From contig NZ_JACVMU010000004.1 in the NCBI RefSeq assembly GCF_014529985.1, positions 124,001 to 188,000 on the forward strand: DNA of 64,000 nucleotides, given 5' to 3'. The notes beneath the pieces were generated by a model. It did no database searches. It was given only the letters and a program-made list of their open reading frames with translations, and was not told the origin of the DNA. This stretch comes from Leucobacter sp. cx-42. GTDB taxonomy: Bacteria; Actinomycetota; Actinomycetes; Actinomycetales; Microbacteriaceae. The position numbers were made by a program, and so were the translations under genes. Positions 8,033-15,780 of this stretch are shown in pieces; within the stretch, counting starts at the first letter, position 1, and every line of letters begins with the position of its first letter.

Positions 8033-8794
8033 TTAAATCTGGTACTCGGTGTTGCCGTGTGCGAGGTGGTAATCGTGCAGGAAGGCACGCGTTCGCTCGT
8101 TCGCTTCGGCACCGAAGAATTGCTCGGGCGGGAGATCTTCGCGGATCGCGCCACCCTCAAGGAAGACCACGCGGTTCGCGACCTGACGCACGAAGTGCAT
8201 CTCGTGCGAGACGAGGATCATGGTCTGGCCTTCGCTGGCCACGCGGCGGATCGTCGCAAGCACCTCACCCACGAGCTCGGGGTCGAGCGCGCTCGTCGGC
8301 TCGTCGAGCAGCAGCACCTCGGGCCGCATGGCGAGCGCGCGAGCGATACCAACGCGCTGCTGCTGACCGCCCGAAAGCTGCGAGGGGTACTGATGCGAGT
8401 GGTCGGTGAGGCCGACGCGGTCGAGCTGCTCTGCGGCTTCACGGAGAGCTTCGCGCTTGTCGAGGCCGCGCACAACGAGCAATCCCTCAGCCACATTCTC
8501 GAGCGCAGTCTTGCGGGAGAAGAGGTTGAACGACTGGAACACCATCGCGGTTGCTCGCCGCAGGCGCAGCACGTCTGCGTGCGATGCCGACGCAGCATCG
8601 ACCGTGACATCGCCGACGGTGATCGTGCCGCGGCGCGGCTTCTCGAGCAGGTTCGTGCACCGCAACAGCGTTGACTTGCCAGCGCCGGAGGGGCCAACGA
8701 GCGCAGCAACCTCACCCTGCTTCACGTCGAGTGAGACTCCGTCGATCACGACGCGATCGCCGTACGCGGCTTCAATGTTGGTGAGCGAAATCAT
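8033..8794 (-). CDS. Amino acid ABC transporter ATP-binding protein
   Basis: A 253-residue ATPase of the polar amino acid uptake family. Walker A is GPSGAGKST (about residues 36-44), the signature is LSGGQQQR, Walker B is VLLLDEPTSALD and the switch histidine is in LVSHEM. The ATG at 8794 overlaps the permease stop as ATGA and has a strong GGAGGT upstream; a longer version would run into the permease gene. It forms one transporter with the two genes before it. Confidence 0.95.
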   Translation of the reverse strand: MISLTNIEAAYGDRVVIDGVSLDVKQGEVAALVGPSGAGKSTLLRCTNLLEKPRRGTITVGDVTVDAASASHADVLRLRRATAMVFQSFNLFSRKTALENVAEGLLVVRGLDKREALREAAEQLDRVGLTDHSHQYPSQLSGGQQQRVGIARALAMRPEVLLLDEPTSALDPELVGEVLATIRRVASEGQTMILVSHEMHFVRQVANRVVFLEGGAIREDLPPEQFFGAEANERTRAFLHDYHLAHGNTEYQI

Positions 8795-9558
8795 ACGGTG
8801 ACCTCCTGTCGTTTTGCGCCCCATCCTCCGAGGCCGAAGCGGCTGCCGCGATCCGCGCGCTCGGTGAGGTTCATACGCTGTTCGATGACGCGAGCAATCT
8901 GCTCAATAACCACGGTGAGGATCCAGTAGAGGATCGCCGTTGCCAGGTACGCCTCGAAGAAGCGGTAGTCACGGCCGCCGAGGATCTTCGCGTACGCCGT
9001 AATCTCCACGACGGAAACCACGAATGCGAGCGATGACGCCTTCAACATGCCGATGAAGTTGTTCACGAGCGTCGGGAACGCGATCACCGAAGCGTTCGGC
9101 ACGGTAATGCGACGCAGCACCTGCCACGAGGTCATGCCGAGTGAGCGACCGGCTTCGATTTCGCGCGGATCCACGGCAAGCAACGCGGCGCGGATCGACT
9201 CCGAGCTATACGCCGCCTCAATGAGCGCGAACGTCACGACCGCGACCACAAACGGCGAGATGCCGAGGGCGTCATAGTCCGTGCCAAATACCTGGTTGGT
9301 ATAGAGGACTGCGATCGGGACCGCGTTCACCGCGAGCAGCAGCTGCACGAGCGGCGGGGTGCCACGCAAGTACGAGACGAGCACCGCGATGATCTGACTG
9401 AGAACGGGGACCTTTGCCTTCTTCACCAGCGCGATCGCAAGGCCGAGCACCGTACCAAGCACCGTCGCGATGACGCTCAGGGCGAGCGTCATCGGGATGT
9501 ACGGCAGCAGCGCGATTGCGTACTTGAGGATCGCCTCGAAGTCGATGATCTGGTTCAT
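8791..9558 (-). CDS. Amino acid ABC transporter permease
   Basis: A 255-residue integral membrane protein of the HisMQ type, with the first hydrophobic segment at residues 12-40. The cytoplasmic coupling loop reads EIEAGRSLGMTSWQVLRRI, the EAA motif contacted by the ATPase. Only one permease gene is present, so the transporter probably uses a homodimer. It lies seven bases after the binding-protein gene. Confidence 0.95.
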   Translation of the reverse strand: MNQIIDFEAILKYAIALLPYIPMTLALSVIATVLGTVLGLAIALVKKAKVPVLSQIIAVLVSYLRGTPPLVQLLLAVNAVPIAVLYTNQVFGTDYDALGISPFVVAVVTFALIEAAYSSESIRAALLAVDPREIEAGRSLGMTSWQVLRRITVPNASVIAFPTLVNNFIGMLKASSLAFVVSVVEITAYAKILGGRDYRFFEAYLATAILYWILTVVIEQIARVIEQRMNLTERADRGSRFGLGGWGAKRQEVTV

Positions 9559-9565
9559 CGGGGAG

Positions 9566-10426
9566 TTACTTCACGTTCTTCGGCGTGACGTCGTAGCCAA
9601 AGAATTCGTCGCTGAGCTTGGCGAGCGTGCCATCCTCATCGAGTTCACCGATCGCGCCGTTGATCTGCTCCACGATCACGTCGACGTCCTTCGTGCGCTT
9701 CGAGAACGCGAAGGCCGAGTACAGGTTCGTACCGAAGGTATCGCTGAGGTACTTGCCATCGAGCTCGGTGAAGTTGAGCTTGAGTGCGGTGTCAGGTCCA
9801 CCGAGCTCGTTGTAGACCACACGCTCGTTGAAGAGGAAGTCGATGCCACCGGTCGCGAGGTTCTTGTACTGGGTCTGGGTATCAAGCTCGGTGTACTCGA
9901 TGCTGATCTCCTTGCCAGGGTTCTGCTCGTTGTACTGCTCGAGCACACGCGTGAAGTTCAGGCCGGGCTCACCGTAGGTGCGCTTGCCAGCGAGATCGTC
10001 GAGGCTCGTGATCTTCTGGGAGTCGTCCTTGGTGATGATGCCAAACTGGGCCTCAATCGTCGGGGTTGCGAAGTCGTACTTCTCCTTGCGCTCCTCTGTT
10101 GCCGAGAGGTTGTTCGCAACGATGTTGTACAGGCCAGAGTCCAGGCCAGCGAAGAGCTGCGGGAAGTCAACCACCTCGAACTTGAACTCGATCTCGGGAA
10201 GCTTTTCATCGACTGCGCGCAAGATCTCGATGTCGTAGCCGGTGAGCTCGTCGTTCTCATCGAGGAACGTGTAGGGCTTGGGGCTTGCACCGGTCGCAAC
10301 GGTCAGCGTGGTGACGCCTTCTGCGGCCGCTGCTTCCTTCTCGGTTCCCGACGAGCACGCGGTAGCGCCCATCGCGACAGCGGCAATGGCGCTGAGGGCG
10401 AGGGTACTGCGGGCGATGCGGTTCAT
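9566..10426 (-). CDS. Amino acid ABC transporter substrate-binding lipoprotein
   Basis: A 286-residue lipoprotein with lipobox GATAC around residues 20-24 and a bacterial solute-binding family 3 domain. Typical features are TGYDIEILRAV after the first strand and the later ATEERKEKYDFATP segment. It delivers the amino acid to the permease. The length and family fit cystine or other polar amino acid binders; the ligand cannot be fixed from sequence. It is the first gene of a five-gene operon. Confidence 0.93.
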   Translation of the reverse strand: MNRIARSTLALSAIAAVAMGATACSSGTEKEAAAAEGVTTLTVATGASPKPYTFLDENDELTGYDIEILRAVDEKLPEIEFKFEVVDFPQLFAGLDSGLYNIVANNLSATEERKEKYDFATPTIEAQFGIITKDDSQKITSLDDLAGKRTYGEPGLNFTRVLEQYNEQNPGKEISIEYTELDTQTQYKNLATGGIDFLFNERVVYNELGGPDTALKLNFTELDGKYLSDTFGTNLYSAFAFSKRTKDVDVIVEQINGAIGELDEDGTLAKLSDEFFGYDVTPKNVK

Positions 10427-10465
10427 AGCGGGTTCCTTTCAGGAGGGGCGGCATCGTTACCACCC

Positions 10466-10489
10466 GGGTTGCAAGTAGTTTTGCAACCC
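10466..10489 (-). promoter_or_regulatory. Inverted repeat upstream of the amino acid ABC operon
   Basis: GGGTTGCAA (10466-10474) and TTGCAACCC (10481-10489) form a perfect 9-bp inverted repeat with a 6-nt centre, 40 bases before the binding-protein start codon. It may be an operator or a leader hairpin. Confidence 0.5.
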
Positions 10490-10495
10490 CTGAAA

Positions 10496-10512
10496 CATTA
10501 GTCGAACTAATG
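10496..10512. promoter_or_regulatory. 17-bp palindrome, candidate operator
   Basis: CATTAGT-CGA-ACTAATG is a perfect palindrome with a 3-nt centre. It lies in the divergent region between the ABC operon and the cell-surface protein gene. Its size suits a dimeric TetR- or MarR-type repressor, but no such gene lies next to it. Confidence 0.45.
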
Positions 10513-10659
10513 CGTCACATTCTGCAATGTTTTGATTGGTTGCACATGTCGCCAAACGGAAGCCCATAGCCACCTCTTGTTCAACACCTTGGCGCATCAT
10601 AAAGTGGCAGTGACGAGTGCACCGATGCGCACTCCGGAGCAACAAGGGAGTTCATCGCA

Positions 10660-12708
10660 ATGCGCGGATCCGCACCTCAGTTCGCCCCTCGCTTTTCGAG
10701 GCGCCCCCGCGTCTTTGCCGGGCTCGCCCTCGCCGCAGCCCTCACGATCTCTGCACCGATGCCAGCGTTCGCCATCGAGTGGCCCGACGACAGTGAGGAC
10801 TACGGCACTACGGATCCCGTTGAGAGCAACCTGATCACGCCGACGTTCACGCCGGATCTCCTGCAAACCTTCGTGTTTGCAGATGAGGCACAGCCGACCG
10901 AGGTGCGCGTGTCACCCGACGGCAAGACCGCCTACATCATCACCGATCTCAAGCCCGAAATCTTCAGGCTCGACCTCACAACCGGCACGTTCCTTGAGAG
11001 CCTGGATTTCTCCGATCTCACTGAATTCACCGGCGGCAACAACATGTCAATCTCGGGCGACGGTCGCCACGCATACGTGACCCTCAGCGAGGGACGCTTT
11101 GGTCGCGGCAACACACTTGGCGTGTTTGACCTCGTGTCACTCAAACGCGTCGGACTCGTGACGCTGCCAGAGGAATTTAACGTCATCAGGGACATCGCCG
11201 TCTCCGGCAAACCGGACGAACGGTTCATCTATCTTGCGGGCGAAGGCAAGCGTGCGAGCGACGATGCCCTCTTCAAGTACGACCTTGCAACGCTCACGGA
11301 GCAGGATCGCCTCGCAATCGAGGTGGTCAACACAGGCTCATTCACGACGAGCCTTGATGGCACCCGAATCTTCTATCCCATTGACAATGAGGTGTACGAG
11401 ATTGATACCGACAGCATGGAAGTCGTCAACGAGTCGGCCATTGAAGGCGTCAACGAAGTCACCGCACTGCGGTACGACAACGATGCCGAACGCCTGTACT
11501 ACGGGCACTCAACCGGCCCCTACACCGGCATCTTCAACCCCGTTACCCACGAAGTCACCAGCAACGTTGCGCTCGCTCGGCAGGTCCGCGATGTCATCGG
11601 TGACGACGAGAAGAACCGCGCCTACGCGAGTATTCCTTTTGGTGGTTACCTCATCGCGGCCGACCACGACAAGGGCATCCGCACCGAAAGCACCCGCATC
11701 ATGCCGGGCAACCCCTTCGACATGGATGAGAACCCCGTCACCGGAGAGCTTCTCACGGTGAACTACAGCAGCGGCGCAAAGCCGGAGTCTGGGTACAGCG
11801 TCTCCATCGTGAAGAAGCCGAGCGTCTCAACACCGACCGTGACGTTCTCTCCCGGCGAGGCAGAAGCCAGCGAAGGTGGCGAGGGCACCGAGGCCACCCC
11901 TGAACTGGCAATCCTCGAAACCGAGGCAATCGGCATCAAGCGCGGCTACGGCGGCGGCATTGCTTGGCAGTCGTCGGCTGACGGGGACACCTGGGATGAC
12001 ATCGACGGCGCCATCAATGAGCAATACCAGCTTGCGGTCACCGAAGAGTCCAAGGTTCTTCAATACCGAGTTCGATGGGTCGATGACTTCTGGGGCGAGC
12101 GTGGCGCGAGCGATGCTGTCACAATCGGCGAGGTTGAGCCAGAACCCGAACCGGAGGTTGCACCCTCCATTTCTATGACCGGAGACCTGCCAGATGGGAC
12201 CGTGGGCATCGTCTACGAGCCGGTCACCATCACCGCTGTAGGCAGCCCAGTGCTGACCTGGTCTGTCGAGGCAACAGGCACCGGCACAGGCTCGGACACC
12301 GAGGACCGGTCCGCAGCACTGCGATCCGCTACTCCCAGCGCACCGTCAGCACTGCCGCCCGGGCTCACGCTCAACTCCGAGACCGGCGAACTTTCCGGCA
12401 CCCCCACCGTGGCTGGCACGTTCCTGTTCGCAATCCGCGTGACGAACGGCGTCGGCAGCGTCGCCAGTAATTTCAGTATCACCGTGACGAAGCAGAAGGA
12501 CCCGGTCACGCCGGTCGACCCTGTGACGCCGGTCGACCCAACGAAACCTGTCGATCCCACCAAGCCGACGGTACCGACAAACGCTGGAGACAAGACCCCG
12601 CTTGCGAACACTGGTTCGACTGACGGCATGCTGTGTGTCGCGATCGGCGGATCCGCCATCTTGCTCGGCGCGTTTGCACTCATGGCCCGCAAGCGTCGTC
12701 GCGGCTAG
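10660..12708 (+). CDS. LAxTG-anchored cell-wall protein with a beta-propeller-like domain
   Basis: A 682-residue secreted protein. A signal peptide ends near residue 38 (AFA). Residues about 45-390 hold repeated strands such as VRVSPDGKTAYIIT and MSISGDGRHAYVTL, typical of a WD40/YVTN-like propeller. A region of Ig-like type follows, including the putative-Ig motif LPPGLTLNSETGELSGTP, then a proline-rich PVDPT repeat linker. The C-terminus is a sorting signal: LANTG at about residue 648, a hydrophobic segment and RKRRRG. A class E type sortase probably attaches it to the wall. The ligand is unknown. Start ATG is preceded by a purine-rich stretch. Confidence 0.87.
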   Translation: MRGSAPQFAPRFSRRPRVFAGLALAAALTISAPMPAFAIEWPDDSEDYGTTDPVESNLITPTFTPDLLQTFVFADEAQPTEVRVSPDGKTAYIITDLKPEIFRLDLTTGTFLESLDFSDLTEFTGGNNMSISGDGRHAYVTLSEGRFGRGNTLGVFDLVSLKRVGLVTLPEEFNVIRDIAVSGKPDERFIYLAGEGKRASDDALFKYDLATLTEQDRLAIEVVNTGSFTTSLDGTRIFYPIDNEVYEIDTDSMEVVNESAIEGVNEVTALRYDNDAERLYYGHSTGPYTGIFNPVTHEVTSNVALARQVRDVIGDDEKNRAYASIPFGGYLIAADHDKGIRTESTRIMPGNPFDMDENPVTGELLTVNYSSGAKPESGYSVSIVKKPSVSTPTVTFSPGEAEASEGGEGTEATPELAILETEAIGIKRGYGGGIAWQSSADGDTWDDIDGAINEQYQLAVTEESKVLQYRVRWVDDFWGERGASDAVTIGEVEPEPEPEVAPSISMTGDLPDGTVGIVYEPVTITAVGSPVLTWSVEATGTGTGSDTEDRSAALRSATPSAPSALPPGLTLNSETGELSGTPTVAGTFLFAIRVTNGVGSVASNFSITVTKQKDPVTPVDPVTPVDPTKPVDPTKPTVPTNAGDKTPLANTGSTDGMLCVAIGGSAILLGAFALMARKRRRG

Positions 12709-12772
12709 CCAAACAAGAATCCGTATTCAAAACAAGCACTTCGTGCACAGCGTAGGCAGGTAGACTGAACGG

Positions 12773-14116
12773 GTGACTGAGCGTGTATTGATTAAGGACC
12801 TGGCTGCCCGAGAAGACGGCCCCGTACGAGTATCCGGTTGGGTCGAGAAGGTACGTGACCAGCGTTACGTACAGTTCGTCGTCCTCCGTGATGAGTCGGG
12901 CGCTGTGCAGCTCGTCAATGGTGGCGTACTTCGTGAGGCGGATCCCGAGAATCCTCGCTCCGACATCCTGGTGCCCCGCACCACCACCATTTCTGAGCTG
13001 ACCCACGGCACCTTCGTGACAGTTGAGGGTGAGCTGCAGCACAACGAGCGCGTCAAGCTCGGCGGTGTTGAGATCCAGATCGAAACGATCGAGGTCATCA
13101 CCAAGGCACTCCCCGACAACCCGGTCGCTGACGACTCGAACATCGATGTGCGCCTCGACTGGCGCTTCCTCGACCTCCGTCGTCCGGAGCAGAACCTCGT
13201 GTTCCGCGTTCAGACCACCTTCCTCCACGCTCTCCGTAACGTGTGGGTAGACCGTGGCTTCATCGAGATCCAGACCCCGAAGCTCATGGCTTCGGCTTCT
13301 GAGTCGCGCGCAGAGCTCTTCGAGGTCGAGTACTTCGAGGGCAAGGCGTTCCTCGCACAGAGCCCCCAGTTCTTCAAGCAGATGGCACAGGCTGCAGGCT
13401 TCGGCGGCATCTTCGAGGTTGGCCCCGCGTTCCGCGCGGACCACTCGTTCACCTCGCGTCACGCGACCGAGTTCACCTCGATCGATACCGAGCTGTCGTG
13501 GATCGACTCGCACGAAGACGTCATGGAGCTCCACGAGGAGCTCATCGTGGCAGGCCTCGCAGCAGTCAAGGAGAAGCACGGCGAAGAGCTCCAGAAGCTG
13601 TTCAACGTTGACCTCGTTGTTCCCGAGCGCCCCTTCCCCCGCATCCCCCTCGCAGAGGCGAAGGAGATCGTCAAGGAGCGCGGCTACGAGATCCCCCGCG
13701 CAGACGCCGACATGGACCCCGAGGGCGAGCGCCAGATTGCTGCGTACGTCAAGGAAAAGTACGGCCACGACTTCGTATTCCTCACCGACTACGCAACGTC
13801 GATCCGCCCGTTCTACCACATGCGTCACGCGGACAACCCGGAGCTGACCAACAGCTACGACCTCATCTACCGCGGCACCGAGATCTCGACCGGCGCTCAG
13901 CGCGAGCACCGCATCGAGGTACTCGAAGCACAGGCAATCGAGAAGGGCATGGACCCGAAGGAGCTCGGTTTCTACCTCGACTTCTTCCGCTATGGCGTTC
14001 CCGCACACGGTGGTTTCGGCATGGGCCTGAACCGCGTGCTCATGCTCATGCTTGAGCAGTCGTCGATCCGCGAGGTGACCTACCTCTTCCGCGGCCCGAC
14101 CCGCCTGATGCCGTAA
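12773..14116 (+). CDS. aspS: Aspartate--tRNA(Asp/Asn) ligase, archaeal-type short form
   Basis: A 447-residue class II synthetase that charges tRNA with aspartate. An N-terminal OB-fold anticodon domain (about residues 1-110) is followed by motif 1, motif 2 near FRADHSFTSRHATEFTS and motif 3 in GFGMGLNRVLMLML. The bacterial form is about 590 residues with a GAD insertion; this one lacks it and resembles the archaeal/eukaryal type (AspRS2), which often also charges tRNA-Asn for later amidation by GatCAB. Start is GTG. A strong terminator follows. Confidence 0.93.
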   Translation: MTERVLIKDLAAREDGPVRVSGWVEKVRDQRYVQFVVLRDESGAVQLVNGGVLREADPENPRSDILVPRTTTISELTHGTFVTVEGELQHNERVKLGGVEIQIETIEVITKALPDNPVADDSNIDVRLDWRFLDLRRPEQNLVFRVQTTFLHALRNVWVDRGFIEIQTPKLMASASESRAELFEVEYFEGKAFLAQSPQFFKQMAQAAGFGGIFEVGPAFRADHSFTSRHATEFTSIDTELSWIDSHEDVMELHEELIVAGLAAVKEKHGEELQKLFNVDLVVPERPFPRIPLAEAKEIVKERGYEIPRADADMDPEGERQIAAYVKEKYGHDFVFLTDYATSIRPFYHMRHADNPELTNSYDLIYRGTEISTGAQREHRIEVLEAQAIEKGMDPKELGFYLDFFRYGVPAHGGFGMGLNRVLMLMLEQSSIREVTYLFRGPTRLMP

Positions 14117-14147
14117 GGTTTTCTGCCTGGCGTTCACGCCATGCTCG

Positions 14148-14187
14148 AGCCCCTGGTTGCAGTCTTGTGCTGCGGCCAGGGGCTTTT
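14148..14187 (+). terminator. Terminator after aspS
   Basis: AGCCCCTGGTTGCAG (14148-14162) pairs with CTGCGGCCAGGGGCT (14170-14184), with one bulge region, and TTTT follows. It is placed 31 bases after the aspS stop. Confidence 0.85.
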
Positions 14188-14282
14188 GCGTGGGCACGGA
14201 TGGTACCTCGGTGCCAGTCGAGTGCGCGCGATCGAGCCTGTGGTCTGATGTGTTTTGGCGCGATCCGCCACAGACTGGTCGC

Positions 14283-14726
14283 ATGAAGACCACTCAGGCA
14301 AAGATTCTGACCGCCCTTGCAGCTGCGACGACGATGACTGGCGCCGCACTGAGCCTCACCGGGTGCGCGTTCATCGACAAGATGGCCACGACCTCCGCGA
14401 AGGTGTGGGCCGTCACCTACGAACTCACGACCGACTCAGCGGAGAGCGTGACCGTGAGCAACACCACCTACCGCGACACCCCCTCACGAGCGGAAGGTCA
14501 GGTCATCGCAAAGCCAGGGCTGCTCGACGTCTCGACAGAGGGGTGGCGCACGGAGACGCTCGGTGTCGTCACCAAGGAACTGAGCATTTCGGCTACCCCG
14601 CCGGAGGGCGTCCGGTTGACCTGCAAGATCCTGCTCGATGGCACCGAACAGATTGCCACAGCTACCAGTGCCGCGCCAGGCGAGGCCGTGCGCTGCGCAG
14701 TGCAGGCGCCCGAGTTCCCGGGCTAG
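14283..14726 (+). CDS. Small predicted lipoprotein, unknown function
   Basis: A 147-residue protein with signal sequence and lipobox LTGC at residues 24-27, hence probably membrane-anchored outside the cell. The mature part shows strands such as AVTYELTTDSAESVTVSN and a late LTCKILLDG, which loosely recall the MmpS-like accessory proteins of actinobacteria; no MmpL-type transporter is adjacent. The ATG at 14283 was chosen because the signal sequence begins there. Confidence 0.75.
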   Translation: MKTTQAKILTALAAATTMTGAALSLTGCAFIDKMATTSAKVWAVTYELTTDSAESVTVSNTTYRDTPSRAEGQVIAKPGLLDVSTEGWRTETLGVVTKELSISATPPEGVRLTCKILLDGTEQIATATSAAPGEAVRCAVQAPEFPG

Positions 14727-14763
14727 CCTGCGCGGGGCAAGCAGTGCGGCTGAGCTGCGCGGG

Positions 14764-15702
14764 CTAGCCGAGTCGGGTGACGAGCTGCGCGATCCCGCGA
14801 TCGCCCGTTACGAAGCGGCCCGAAACCTCGCGAATGACTGCCTGCAACGCTGCAGCCGCCCGCGTCGGAGCCATATCCGAGCGCTTCGCGAGGCTCACCG
14901 TGCGTGCGAGTGAGGTATCGCGCAGCGGCGTGACCCGCAGCTTAGATCGCACTGCAGCGACGAGCGCTGGCACCACGGCGACACCAATTCCGCGCTCGAC
15001 GAAGCGCAGGGTCGCATCCATTTCCGCGCCCTCAACTGCGACGCGAGGTTCGAGATCCGCGGCCCTGAACGCCGTGTCCATGGTCGCGCGCAAGTCGTAG
15101 TTCTCCGGGAAGATGACCTGCGGGACCTGCGCGAGCTCGGCGAGAGATACGGTCGCGCCAAACGGACTCGGCGCCGCGGCAGCAGACACCGCGACCAACC
15201 GCTCGGCAAGGATCGTCTCGCGCTCGAGCACCGCGCGCGCGGCACCAGATGAGACGCCCGTCACGATCAGCGCGAGGTCGAGGGAGCCCTCCATGAGGGC
15301 GGCGATGAGGCTGCGCGACCCGCTTTCCAAGATGCGAATGTCGATACCGGGGTACTGCTCATGGAACTCCGCAAGCACCTCGGGCACGAGCGTTGTGCAC
15401 AGCGTGGGAGGTGCGCCGAGGCGGATCCGCCCCTTCCGCAAACCGGCCAATTCGGCCATCTCGTTGCGTGCGGTATCGGCGTCTGCGAGCATGCGCCTGG
15501 CAAGCGGAAGTAGCCGTTCACCGGCTGCGGTGAGGCTCACGTTCCCGCGAGTTCGCTGAAAAAGCTCGACTCCGAGGTCAGTTTCGAGCGCCGCGATCTG
15601 CCGACTGAGCGACGGTTGCGCGAGGTGCAATTGCTCTGCAGCCCGCGTGAAATGGCCGGTTTCGGCGATTTCCGCGAAGCCTCGAAGCTGCTCAAGATTC
15701 AT
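14764..15702 (-). CDS. LysR family transcriptional regulator
   Basis: A 312-residue regulator: winged helix-turn-helix at residues 1-60 (HFTRAAEQLHLAQPSLSRQI) and a LysR effector-binding domain after residue 90. It is divergent from the flavoprotein gene with 78 bases between start codons, the classic layout for a LysR protein that controls its neighbour and itself. The ATG at 15702 starts the canonical MNLEQLRGF; an open frame further upstream is not part of the protein. Confidence 0.93.
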   Translation of the reverse strand: MNLEQLRGFAEIAETGHFTRAAEQLHLAQPSLSRQIAALETDLGVELFQRTRGNVSLTAAGERLLPLARRMLADADTARNEMAELAGLRKGRIRLGAPPTLCTTLVPEVLAEFHEQYPGIDIRILESGSRSLIAALMEGSLDLALIVTGVSSGAARAVLERETILAERLVAVSAAAAPSPFGATVSLAELAQVPQVIFPENYDLRATMDTAFRAADLEPRVAVEGAEMDATLRFVERGIGVAVVPALVAAVRSKLRVTPLRDTSLARTVSLAKRSDMAPTRAAAALQAVIREVSGRFVTGDRGIAQLVTRLG

Positions 15703-15727
15703 GTTCGATAGCCTATGCGCATCGAAG

Positions 15728-15755
15728 CGATAATGACAATACATTGGAGTTATCG
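15728..15755. promoter_or_regulatory. Candidate LysR operator
   Basis: CGATAA (15728-15733) and TTATCG (15750-15755) form an inverted repeat in the 78-bp divergent region between the LysR gene and the flavoprotein gene. LysR-type sites of the T-N11-A kind usually sit in this position. Confidence 0.45.
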
Positions 15756-15780
15756 TAAAAGCCCGCCTAGCGTGGCCTCC

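Noticed and set aside
10427..10659. Possible SAM or cysteine riboswitch before the amino acid ABC operon
   Set aside because: Only simple inverted repeats are present; no riboswitch core could be recognised.
12680..14293. 537-codon open frame on the minus strand
   Set aside because: It is antisense to aspS, whose homology is certain, and has no recognisable domain.
15715..15780. In-frame upstream ATG extension of the flavoprotein
   Set aside because: It would cover the whole divergent promoter region; the ATG at 15781 fits the family start better.
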